Under the pieces are notes generated by a model that worked only from the letters and a program-made list of their open reading frames with translations, ran no database searches and was not told the origin of the DNA. Below, one piece after another: positions 8,665 to 15,906 of a stretch of DNA of 64,000 bases. Numbering within the stretch: position 1 is the first letter of the stretch; the number at the start of each line of letters is the position of its first letter. Source of the stretch: Amycolatopsis sp. WQ 127309 (GTDB lineage Bacteria; Actinomycetota; Actinomycetes; Mycobacteriales; Pseudonocardiaceae); assembly GCF_023023025.1 (NCBI RefSeq), contig NZ_CP095481.1, positions 8,693,001 through 8,757,000 on the forward strand. Reading direction: 5' to 3'. Position numbers and translations under genes: made by a program.

Positions 8665-9314
8665 GCCGCGTCCGGGTCCTGCTGGTCGACGACCAGGCGC
8701 TCTTCCGCGAAGCCCTGGCGACGCTGCTGGCCACCCACGACGACATCGACGTCGTCGGCGAAGCGGGCAACGGCGACGAAGCGCTGACGCGGGCCGCCGA
8801 GCTGACCCCCGACGTCGTCCTGATGGACCTGCGGATGCCGGTCCTCGACGGCGTCGCCGCCACCCGGCGGCTGCGTGCGGAGCAGCCCGGCGTCCGGGTC
8901 ATCGCGCTCACGACGTTCGACGACGACGAGGACGTCTTCGCGGCCTTGCGCGCGGGCGCGGTCGGGTACCTGCTCAAGGACGTCTCCTCGGCGCGGCTGG
9001 TCGAGGCCGTGCTGGCCGCCGCACGCGGTGAGTCGGTTCTCCAGCCGTCCGTCGCGGCGAAGGTCGTCGCCCGGTTCGCGCAGCTGCCCGAAACGACCGC
9101 TCCTCGCCCGCAGCCGCTGGTCGTGCCGCTGTCGGAGCGGGAGCTGGAAGTGCTGCGGCTCGTCGCCGACGGCCGCAGCAACCGCGAGATCGCCGCCACG
9201 GTGTTCCTCGCCGAAGGCACCGTGAAGAACCACGTCACGAACGTGCTGGGCAAGCTCGGCGCCCGCGACCGCACCCAAGCCGCGTTGCGCGCGCGGGACC
9301 TGGGCCTGCTCTGA
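8661..9314 (+). CDS. NarL/FixJ-family response regulator
   Basis: The protein has 217 residues and pairs with the upstream kinase, whose stop codon overlaps its GTG start. The receiver domain shows the acidic pair VDDQ, the phospho-acceptor D56 in VVLMDLRMP, the switch Thr in ALTTFDDD and Lys in YLLKDVS. The C-terminal LuxR-type HTH is LSERELEVLRLVADGRSNREIAATVFLAEGTVKNHVTNVLGKLG. The targets are not known. A perfect 16-bp palindrome directly after the stop codon (9315-9330), upstream of the next two membrane-protein genes, is a candidate site for this regulator. Confidence 0.93.
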   Translation: MSRVRVLLVDDQALFREALATLLATHDDIDVVGEAGNGDEALTRAAELTPDVVLMDLRMPVLDGVAATRRLRAEQPGVRVIALTTFDDDEDVFAALRAGAVGYLLKDVSSARLVEAVLAAARGESVLQPSVAAKVVARFAQLPETTAPRPQPLVVPLSERELEVLRLVADGRSNREIAATVFLAEGTVKNHVTNVLGKLGARDRTQAALRARDLGLL

Positions 9315-9330
9315 GGGGGTCATGACCCCC
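9315..9330. promoter_or_regulatory. 16-bp perfect palindrome after the response-regulator gene
   Basis: GGGGGTCATGACCCCC begins on the first base after the stop codon. It has no loop, so it is a poor terminator hairpin and a better protein-binding dyad. It lies 75 bp upstream of the next start codon. Confidence 0.35.
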
Positions 9331-9405
9331 GGTCGTGACTTCCGGCACCTGGCAGCACGCCCGCCGGCCGGGATTCTCGTCCAGGAGAAACCTGGAGGGA
9401 ACCCC

Positions 9406-9795
9406 ATGACCACCACCGAAACCGGCCGGACCACCGGCCGCAAACTCGCCCGGTTCGCCGGGCACTACGCCGAGATGGTCGCCGCGATGATCATCGGCAT
9501 GGTCGCGCTCGGCCCGCTCTGGCCGGACGCCTGGACGGCCCGCCCGGACGCCGGCGCGCTCGTGATGGCCACCGACATGAGCGTCGCGATGGCCGCCGCG
9601 ATGCTGCTGCGGCGGCACTCCTGGCCGCGGATCGCCGAGATGACCGCGGCGATGTACCTGCCGTTCGTCGTCCTGCTGGCGCCGTACTGGCTGGGCGCGC
9701 TGTCCGGCGACGGCCTGATGATCGCCGGGCACGTCGTCATGTTCCCGCTGATGCTGGCGGTCATGGTGTGGCGCCGCGCCGAGTACTGGCACTGA
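9406..9795 (+). CDS. Small four-helix membrane protein of unknown function
   Basis: The protein has 129 residues, with a strong GGAGGGA ribosome site and an ATG start. Four hydrophobic stretches are visible at about 21-40, 52-65, 75-98 and 101-120, and the sequence is rich in Met and Ala. Proteins of this look are sometimes annotated as FliP-like in actinobacteria, but there is no flagellar context here and I would not use that name. It lies downstream of a two-component system and one base before the DJ-1-like gene, so the two probably form an operon. Confidence 0.6.
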   Translation: MTTTETGRTTGRKLARFAGHYAEMVAAMIIGMVALGPLWPDAWTARPDAGALVMATDMSVAMAAAMLLRRHSWPRIAEMTAAMYLPFVVLLAPYWLGALSGDGLMIAGHVVMFPLMLAVMVWRRAEYWH

Positions 9796-9796
9796 C

Positions 9797-11104
9797 ATGA
9801 GAACCCTCTTGCGCCGCAGCGCTTTCGTCCTCGCCGCCGTGCTCGCCGTGCTGCTGGTTCCCGGCGTCGGGGCGACCGTCTCGGCACTGGCGACCTTCCG
9901 CGCCCTCAACGCGCCCGGTCCGCAGCGGGCCGTGCCCGCCACCCCGCCGCTCCCCCACGACCCGGCCAAGCCGACCGCGGTGGTCGTCGTCGGGAACGCC
10001 GGCGCCGTCGTCTCGGACACGCTCGCGCCGTACGAGATCCTCGCCGCGACCGGCCGGTTCAACGTCTACACCGTCGCCCCGGACCGGGCGCCGAAGCCGT
10101 TGACCGGTGGCCTCGACCTGGTGCCCGACCTGAGTTTCGCCGATCTCACCGCCCGGCTGGGCGGGGCCGCGCCGGACCTCGTCGTCGTCCCGGCGATGCC
10201 GGACACCGGTGAGGCCACGAACGAGCCGGTAACCACGTGGTTGCGTGGGCAGGCCGCCCGCGGCACGCAGCTGCTGAGCGTCTGCAACGGCGCCGGGGTG
10301 CTGGCCTCGGCCGGTCTGCTCGACGGCCGCCCGGCGACCGCGCACTGGCTGAAGCTCGAGACCTACGCGAGCGACTACCCGGCTGTGCAGTGGCAGCGCG
10401 GCAAGCGGTACGTCGACGACGGGAACGTCGTCACCACCGCCGGGATCCTGTCCGGCATCGACGGGACCCTGCACCTGGTCGAGCGGATGGCAGGCGCGGG
10501 AGTGGCCGCCGACGCCGCGAAGGCGATCGGCTGGCGGCACTACGGCACACCCGTGCCGGTGACGACCCCGGCCGCGATGCCGGACGCGGTCGCGATCGTC
10601 AACGCGGGTTTCCGCTGGAACCCGGCCGAGATCGGGGTGCTGGTGCCCGACGGCGTCGGCGAGATCGAGCTGGCGTCGGTGTTCGACACCCAGGGCCAGT
10701 CGCTGTCGTCGCGGACCCTCGCGGTGAGCGCCGACGGCGGCGCCGTCCGGTCCCGGCACGGGCTGACCTTCCTGCCCCGCGCGAAACTCGCCGACGCCGA
10801 TCTCGACCGTCTCCTCGTGCCCGGTGCGACGCGCGGAGTGCCGACGCCGCCGGGCGGGCCTGCTCCCGAGTACGTGCACGACCGGCCCGGCTTCGCCTAC
10901 GACGTCGCGGTGAGCGGGCTCGCGCGCGACACCGACGTCGCGACCGCGCGGTGGACGGCGAAAACCTTGGAGCTGCCCACCGGCGACGTCGTCTTCGACG
11001 GCCCGGCGTGGCCGTGGTGGCCCACGGCCGTCCCCGTGGGGCTCGTTCTCCTGGGAGTGGCCGGGGTCGTGCTCATGGTGCGGCGAAGGCGTCGGATGAA
11101 CTGA
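9797..11104 (+). CDS. Membrane-anchored DJ-1/PfpI-family protein
   Basis: The protein has 435 residues. It starts one base after the previous stop codon. Residues ~8-33 are an N-terminal signal anchor and ~405-428 a C-terminal transmembrane helix followed by an Arg-rich tail, so the domains between probably face outside. The first domain (~53-240) has the class I glutamine amidotransferase-like fold of DJ-1/PfpI, with the nucleophile elbow LLSVCNGAGVLASAGLLDG followed by TAHW, as in GATase1-like AraC-type sensor domains. A second, diverged copy may cover ~255-360; it has no obvious Cys. Enzymatic activity is unproven. With the small membrane protein and the two-component system it may form a sensing unit. 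Confidence 0.7.
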   Translation: MRTLLRRSAFVLAAVLAVLLVPGVGATVSALATFRALNAPGPQRAVPATPPLPHDPAKPTAVVVVGNAGAVVSDTLAPYEILAATGRFNVYTVAPDRAPKPLTGGLDLVPDLSFADLTARLGGAAPDLVVVPAMPDTGEATNEPVTTWLRGQAARGTQLLSVCNGAGVLASAGLLDGRPATAHWLKLETYASDYPAVQWQRGKRYVDDGNVVTTAGILSGIDGTLHLVERMAGAGVAADAAKAIGWRHYGTPVPVTTPAAMPDAVAIVNAGFRWNPAEIGVLVPDGVGEIELASVFDTQGQSLSSRTLAVSADGGAVRSRHGLTFLPRAKLADADLDRLLVPGATRGVPTPPGGPAPEYVHDRPGFAYDVAVSGLARDTDVATARWTAKTLELPTGDVVFDGPAWPWWPTAVPVGLVLLGVAGVVLMVRRRRRMN

Positions 11105-11106
11105 CC

Positions 11107-11118
11107 TAAAACGATTTA
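11107..11118. promoter_or_regulatory. LacI-type operator candidate 1 upstream of the rhamnosidase gene
   Basis: TAAAACGATTTA is a near-perfect dyad centred on CG, in unusually A+T-rich DNA three bases after the preceding stop codon. LacI-family regulators of sugar genes bind such central-CG palindromes. Confidence 0.4.
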
Positions 11119-11170
11119 CACATTGGCCACCGGACAAGCACGGACGATCGCCGCTGCACCCGGTGGAGTA

Positions 11171-11199
11171 TTGCGGTTGCGTGATCCTCTGATTACAGT
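11171..11199 (+). promoter_or_regulatory. Candidate promoter of the rhamnosidase gene
   Basis: TTGCGG (11171-11176) and TACAGT (11194-11199) are separated by 17 bp, a reasonable housekeeping-sigma match. The second operator candidate follows about 16 bp downstream, where a repressor would block transcription. Confidence 0.4.
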
Positions 11200-11215
11200 C
11201 ACATATCACACTGGA

Positions 11216-11229
11216 TTGAAACGTTTTAA
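11216..11229. promoter_or_regulatory. LacI-type operator candidate 2 upstream of the rhamnosidase gene
   Basis: TTGAAACGTTTTAA has arms TTGAAAC/GTTTTAA with one mismatch and a central CG. It shares the AAACG core with operator 1, 109 bp upstream. No LacI gene lies in the window, so the regulator would be encoded elsewhere. Confidence 0.5.
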
Positions 11230-11266
11230 CGATCCGCAGCCCCGTCCCCGTCATCCAGGAGCCGCA

Positions 11267-14200
11267 ATGCCGCGATCCCAGCTCTGGCGCGCGACCACCA
11301 CCACCGCCCTCGCCGCGACCCTGGTGCTCTCCGGCGCCGCCGCTCCCCCGGCGGGCGCCGCGCCCCCACCGGACATCTCCGGGGCGCACTGGATCTGGTA
11401 CCCCGAGGGTGACGCGCGGGTGTCCGCCCCGGCCGCGACCCGGTACTTCCGCACCACGTTCACCGTGGCCGGCGGCGCGGTCAGCGACGCCCGGTTCACC
11501 GTGACCGGCGACGACACCGCCGACGTCTGGCTCAACGGCAAGCCCCTCGCGTCCTCGGCCCGCGTCACCGACTCCTGGAAGACGGGGCTGCCGGTGGACC
11601 TGCGGCCCGCGCTCGTCCCCGGCGTCAACACCCTCGCCGTCGCCGTCCGCAACGCCGGCGGCCCGGCCGGGCTGCTCGGGCGGCTGCACGTCGCGACCGC
11701 GTCGGGCACCACCGACCTGACCACCGGCGCCGGCTGGAAGAGCGCGCAGACCGCGCCGGAAGGCTGGGAGCAACCGGGCTTCGCCGACGGGTCCTGGCCC
11801 GCGGCCGCGGATCTCGGCGGCTACGGCGCCGCACCCTGGGGCGCCGGCGTCACCACGCCGGACTCCACCGCCGCGGCCCCCCTTTCCGTGGCGATCGCGA
11901 CGGTCGGCACCCGGGTCAACCCGATCGGCGTCGACCCGGCGCAGGCGCGGTTCGGCTGGAAGCTGACCTCGTCGACGTCGCAGCAGCGGCAGTCGGCCTA
12001 CCAGATCGTGGTGTCCGCCAACGGATCCGACGTCTGGGACAGCGGGCAGGTCGCGTCCGGGCAGCAGGCCGACGTCGCGTACGGCGGTCCCGCGCTCGGC
12101 TCGCTGACGGCCTACACCTGGCGCGTCCGGGTCTGGGACGCCCAGGGCCGCGCGAGCGGCTGGAGCCCGGTGCAGCGGTTCGAAACGGCGTTGCGCGCCC
12201 CGGCCACCGAGTGGACCGGCGCGTTCATCGGGCGCTCGGCGGCCGGTCCGGACCTCGCCGGCGCGAGCTGGGTCTGGTACCCGGAGGGCGACCCGGCCGG
12301 CGGGATCCCGCCGGCGACCCGGTACTTCCGCAAGACCGTGCAGCTGAGCGCGGCGCCGTCGAAGGCCACCCTCGTCGTGACCGGCGACGACACCGCGACC
12401 GTGTGGGTCAACGGCACCCAGGTCAGTTCCTCGCCGCGCTCAACCGACTCGTGGAAGCAGGCCGCCGTCGTCGACGTCGGCTCCCTGCTCACGACCGGCG
12501 CGAACGTCATCGCGATCAGCAGCGAGAACACCACGCAGAGCCCGGCCGGGATGATCGCCAAGCTCACCGTCACCGGTGGGCCGACCGTCGTCACCGACGG
12601 GTCCTGGAAGGCCAACCAGACCGGGCCGTCCGGCTGGCAGCAGCGCACGTTCGACGACAGCGCCTGGACCGCGGCGCGGGCGCTGACCGCGTACGGCACC
12701 GGGCCGTGGGCGTCGAACGTCGTCGTCGCGTCGCCCGCTCCCCTGCTGCGCAAGAGCTTCACGGTCAGCAAGCCGGTGGCGAGCGCCCGGCTGCTCACCA
12801 CCGCGCTCGGCCTGCAGGAGACCCGGCTCAACGGGACCAAGGTCGGCGGCGAGGTCCTCGAACCCGGCTGGACCGACTACACGAAACGGCTGCAGTACCG
12901 GGTTTCCGACGTCACCGGCCAGATCCGCCAAGGTGACAACGCGATCGGCGCGATGCTGGGCAACGGCTGGTACTCCGGCAGCATCGGCATCGCCGGCAGC
13001 CAGCGCTACGGCACCAAGCCGTGGTACTCGGCGCAGCTGCGGCTGACCTACACCGACGGCACCAGCTCGACCGTCGCCACCGACGGCACCTGGAAGACCG
13101 GCGACGGCCCGATCCGCGCCGACGACCTCTACCAGGGCGAAAACTACGACGCGCGGCTCGCCGTCACCGGCTGGGACCAGCCCGGCTTCAACGACAGCGC
13201 GTGGCAGGCGCCCGGCGTGCGCACCGACGCCAAGCCGAACCTGGTGGCCCAGGTGGACAACGGCGTCACCGTGCAGCAGGAATTCCACCCGGTCGCCATC
13301 ACCCAGCCCAAGCCGGGTGTGTGGGTCGCCGACATGGGCCAGAACTTCGGCGGCGTCGACCGGCTTTCGGTGACCGGACCGGCGGGGACCACGGTGACGC
13401 TGCGGCACGCCGAGGTGCTCAACCCCGACGGCACGATCTACACCGACAACCTCCGGGCCGCGCAGGCGACCGACCGGTTCACCCTCGCGGGCACGGGCGG
13501 TGTCGAGACGTACGAACCGCGCTTCACCGTGCACGGCTACCGGTACGTCGAGCTGACCGGGCTGCCGTCCGCGCCGACCGCGACCACGGTCACCGGGCGG
13601 GCGATGTGGACGACCGGGGCGCAGACCGGCACGTTCACGTCGTCGAACACGATGGTGAACCAGTTGCAGCACAACATCCTCTGGGGTGAGCGCTCCAACA
13701 TGCTGTCGGTGCCGAGCGACTGCCCGCAGCGCGACGAGCGGCTGGGCTGGACCGGTGACATCGGGATCTTCGCCGGGACGTCGACGTTCAACCTGGACGT
13801 CGCGAACTTTCTCGGCAAGTTCAGCGACGACCTGACCGACGCCCAGCACGCCGACGGCTCGTTCACCGACGTCGCGCCGGGTGTGCTCGACGGTTCGGGC
13901 ACGGCGGGCTGGGGCGACGCGGGCGTCATCGTGCCCTACACCCTGTGGCAGCGCTACGGCGACACCGGCGTGATCAACGAGCACTTCGCCGCCATGGTCA
14001 AGTGGGTCGAGTACCTGCGCTCGACGTCCGGCGCGGACCTGATCCGCGACCACCAGACGTTCGGGGACTGGCTCAACGTCAACGACAACACCGCGCAGGA
14101 CCTGATCTCGACGGCGTTCTTCGCGTACTCGTCGCGGCTGGTCTCGCGGATGGCGGCGGCCACCGGGCACACCGCGGAGGCGACGAAGTACGGGACGCTC

Positions 14201-14926
14201 GCCGACCAGATCGCCGCGGCGTTCACGACCAAGTTCTCGGCGGCGGACGGCACCGTCGGCGCGAACACGCAGACCGGGTACGTCCTGGCGCTGGCGTTCG
14301 GGCTGCTGCCGGCGGCACGGGTGCAGCCCGCGGCCGACAAGCTCGCGGCGAAGGTCGCGGCGAGCGGTGGCCACCTCAGCGTCGGCTTCCTCGGCGTCGA
14401 GAACCTGCTGCCGGTGCTGGCCGCCCACGGGCACGCCGACGTCGCGTACCAGGTGCTGCTGCAGCCCGGGTTCCCCGGCTGGGGCTACATGATCGGCCGT
14501 GGGGCCACGACGATCTGGGAACGCTGGGACGGCATCAAGACCGACGGTTCGTTCAACGATCCCGGGATGAACTCGTTCAACCACTACGGTCTCGGCTCGG
14601 TCGGCGACTTCCTGTACCGCTCGGTCGGCGGCCTGTCGCCGGCGGCGCCGGGGTACGCGGCGCTGGACATCGCGCCTCGTCCGGGCGGTGGCCTGACGTC
14701 GGCGAAGGCCACGTACGAGACGCCGTTCGGCGGCGCGGTCAGCGACTGGTCGATCAGCGGCGGCACGCTCACCCTGCGGGTGACGGTCCCGGCGGGCGCG
14801 TCGGCGACCGTCCGGGTCCCGACGTCGCAGACCGGCGCCGTGAACGCGCCGGCCGAGGCGGTCCCCTCGGCGGCGGGGACGTACTTCGTGCCCGCCGGGT
14901 CGTACGTGTTCACCGCACCCGCGTGA
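11267..14926 (+). CDS. Secreted GH78 alpha-L-rhamnosidase with duplicated N-terminal module
   Basis: The precursor has 1219 residues. ATG 11267 gives a signal peptide (LWRATTTTALAATLVLSGAA...AGAAPP), and an AGGAG site precedes it. A beta-sandwich module beginning GAHWIWYPEGD occurs near residue 39 and again near residue 331 (GASWVWYPEGD). Each copy carries VTGDDTA-VWVNG and a trailing GW.Q..FDD..W block, so it is a tandem duplication interrupted by a fibronectin-like rhamnosidase N domain. The GH78 catalytic barrel follows (MLSVPSDCPQRDERLGWTGDIG near residue 815, then WGDAGVIVPYTLW and TTIWERWDG). GH78 enzymes release terminal alpha-L-rhamnose from plant glycosides or polysaccharides by inversion. 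Control by a LacI-type repressor is inferred from two upstream dyads. Confidence 0.93.
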   Translation: MPRSQLWRATTTTALAATLVLSGAAAPPAGAAPPPDISGAHWIWYPEGDARVSAPAATRYFRTTFTVAGGAVSDARFTVTGDDTADVWLNGKPLASSARVTDSWKTGLPVDLRPALVPGVNTLAVAVRNAGGPAGLLGRLHVATASGTTDLTTGAGWKSAQTAPEGWEQPGFADGSWPAAADLGGYGAAPWGAGVTTPDSTAAAPLSVAIATVGTRVNPIGVDPAQARFGWKLTSSTSQQRQSAYQIVVSANGSDVWDSGQVASGQQADVAYGGPALGSLTAYTWRVRVWDAQGRASGWSPVQRFETALRAPATEWTGAFIGRSAAGPDLAGASWVWYPEGDPAGGIPPATRYFRKTVQLSAAPSKATLVVTGDDTATVWVNGTQVSSSPRSTDSWKQAAVVDVGSLLTTGANVIAISSENTTQSPAGMIAKLTVTGGPTVVTDGSWKANQTGPSGWQQRTFDDSAWTAARALTAYGTGPWASNVVVASPAPLLRKSFTVSKPVASARLLTTALGLQETRLNGTKVGGEVLEPGWTDYTKRLQYRVSDVTGQIRQGDNAIGAMLGNGWYSGSIGIAGSQRYGTKPWYSAQLRLTYTDGTSSTVATDGTWKTGDGPIRADDLYQGENYDARLAVTGWDQPGFNDSAWQAPGVRTDAKPNLVAQVDNGVTVQQEFHPVAITQPKPGVWVADMGQNFGGVDRLSVTGPAGTTVTLRHAEVLNPDGTIYTDNLRAAQATDRFTLAGTGGVETYEPRFTVHGYRYVELTGLPSAPTATTVTGRAMWTTGAQTGTFTSSNTMVNQLQHNILWGERSNMLSVPSDCPQRDERLGWTGDIGIFAGTSTFNLDVANFLGKFSDDLTDAQHADGSFTDVAPGVLDGSGTAGWGDAGVIVPYTLWQRYGDTGVINEHFAAMVKWVEYLRSTSGADLIRDHQTFGDWLNVNDNTAQDLISTAFFAYSSRLVSRMAAATGHTAEATKYGTLADQIAAAFTTKFSAADGTVGANTQTGYVLALAFGLLPAARVQPAADKLAAKVAASGGHLSVGFLGVENLLPVLAAHGHADVAYQVLLQPGFPGWGYMIGRGATTIWERWDGIKTDGSFNDPGMNSFNHYGLGSVGDFLYRSVGGLSPAAPGYAALDIAPRPGGGLTSAKATYETPFGGAVSDWSISGGTLTLRVTVPAGASATVRVPTSQTGAVNAPAEAVPSAAGTYFVPAGSYVFTAPA

Positions 14927-14931
14927 GCCCG

Positions 14932-14970
14932 CGGGCCGGTGCCGTCGCTGTCCGCGGCGGCACCGGCCCG
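14932..14970 (+). terminator. Terminator hairpin after the rhamnosidase gene
   Basis: CGGGCCGGTGCCG (14932-14944) pairs perfectly with CGGCACCGGCCCG (14958-14970) over a 13-nt loop, five bases after the stop codon. TTGGGG follows in place of a U-tract. Confidence 0.65.
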
Positions 14971-15045
14971 TTGGGGCCGGGTGCGTGGACCTGCCCGGCT
15001 GCAACGGCTGTGCGCGCGTGGGCGGCGAAGGGCGTCGTGACCGGG

Positions 15046-15405
15046 CTACTGCCGCAGGGCCAGGTTCAGGGCGTCGCCGGCGTGGTCGAGGCAGTCCCCG
15101 CAGATCACCGCGTCGCGGGGCACGCAGCGCACGCGGACCAGCGGTCGGCGGAAGCCGAGGAACGTGCGGCGCTCGCGGCGGCTGCAGAACTCGCAGACCG
15201 GCGCCTGCGGTGAACTGACCGCTTCGAAGGTCTCACCGGCCTCGTTCGGGCGTTCCTCACGGTCGCGGATCACCCACAGGCCGGCCTGCACGCAGTCCAC
15301 GCAGATCGGGCCCGACGGACCGGGCACGCGGGTGTCCCGCGGTCGCGGCGGCCGCCCGCAGAACCGGCAGGGTGCGGTCAGCCGTCCGGCCCCGTTCGTC
15401 GTCAC
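15046..15405 (-). CDS. Small protein with two ClpX-type C4 zinc fingers
   Basis: The protein has 119 residues; GTG at 15403-15405 is preceded by GAGGAGG. Two four-cysteine modules are visible: CRFCGRP...ICVDCVQAG (residues ~13-42) and CEFCSRRERR...ICGDCLDHAG (~70-108). This is the C-x2-C-x(n)-C-x2-C pattern of the ClpX N-terminal zinc-binding domain, which dimerises and binds adaptors or substrates. No AAA+ domain follows. A stand-alone double finger may be an adaptor or regulatory protein; the partner is unknown. It is convergent with the rhamnosidase gene. Confidence 0.65.
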   Translation of the reverse strand: MTTNGAGRLTAPCRFCGRPPRPRDTRVPGPSGPICVDCVQAGLWVIRDREERPNEAGETFEAVSSPQAPVCEFCSRRERRTFLGFRRPLVRVRCVPRDAVICGDCLDHAGDALNLALRQ

Positions 15406-15528
15406 ACAGCCTCCTCGGCGGTTGCCCGGCCCACGCTACCCGGCTTCCGGAGCCGGCCGTCCTGTTCGGACCCGGCACACGTCCGGGTGGCGTGACGGCC
15501 CTCACGTCACCCGGATGGCTCAGCAAAG

Positions 15529-15553
15529 GTGTATGTCGGCGCTGAGCGGGTAG
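15529..15553 (+). promoter_or_regulatory. Candidate stress-sigma (SigB-like) promoter for csbD-like gene
   Basis: GTGT (15529-15532) and GGGTAG (15548-15553) are 15 bp apart, close to the GNNT-N14-16-GGGTAT form of actinobacterial SigB-type promoters. It lies 66 bp upstream of the csbD-like start. An inverted repeat with 13-bp arms and one mismatch (15483-15495 / 15502-15514) lies just upstream. Confidence 0.4.
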
Positions 15554-15619
15554 CCCTATGGCAAGGCCCTCGTGGCGACAGGCCGATCCGGAAATGTCGC
15601 CTGACGAAAGGTGCAGCCC

Positions 15620-15796
15620 GTGAACGACAAGATCGAGAACAAGGGTGAAGAGCTGAAGGGCCGGGCCAAGGAGGCCGTCGGCGACGCCACCGGCAACGAG
15701 CAGTGGCAGGCCGAAGGCAAGGCCGACCAGGCCAAGGGCTCCCTGAAGCAGGCCGGAGAGAAGATCAAGGACGCCATCAAGGGCGTCAAGGACTGA
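15620..15796 (+). CDS. CsbD-family stress protein
   Basis: The protein has 58 residues and is very hydrophilic, rich in Lys, Glu, Ala and Gly. It shows the CsbD repeats GKGEELKGRAKEAVGDATGN, EGKADQAKGSLKQAGEKIK and a closing DAIKGVKD. GTG 15620 is chosen because AAAGG lies 8 bases upstream; a GTG three codons earlier is also in frame. CsbD proteins are general-stress proteins of unknown biochemistry, usually under SigB, which agrees with the GTGT-N15-GGGTAG element upstream. A strong intrinsic terminator follows, so the gene is probably monocistronic. Confidence 0.88.
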   Translation: MNDKIENKGEELKGRAKEAVGDATGNEQWQAEGKADQAKGSLKQAGEKIKDAIKGVKD

Positions 15797-15812
15797 CCTG
15801 AGGTTTTCGCGA

Positions 15813-15847
15813 CCGCCGCACCCCGGCTTCCGGGGTGCGGCGGTTTT
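15813..15847 (+). terminator. Strong intrinsic terminator after csbD-like gene
   Basis: CCGCCGCACCCCGG (15813-15826) pairs perfectly with CCGGGGTGCGGCGG (15830-15843) over the 3-nt loop CTT, followed by TTTT. Confidence 0.85.
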
Positions 15848-15906
15848 GCTGTCCGGATCCGGTGCGCCAGGATGATCAAGACAGCGCGCGGCGAGGGGTT
15901 GGTGTG

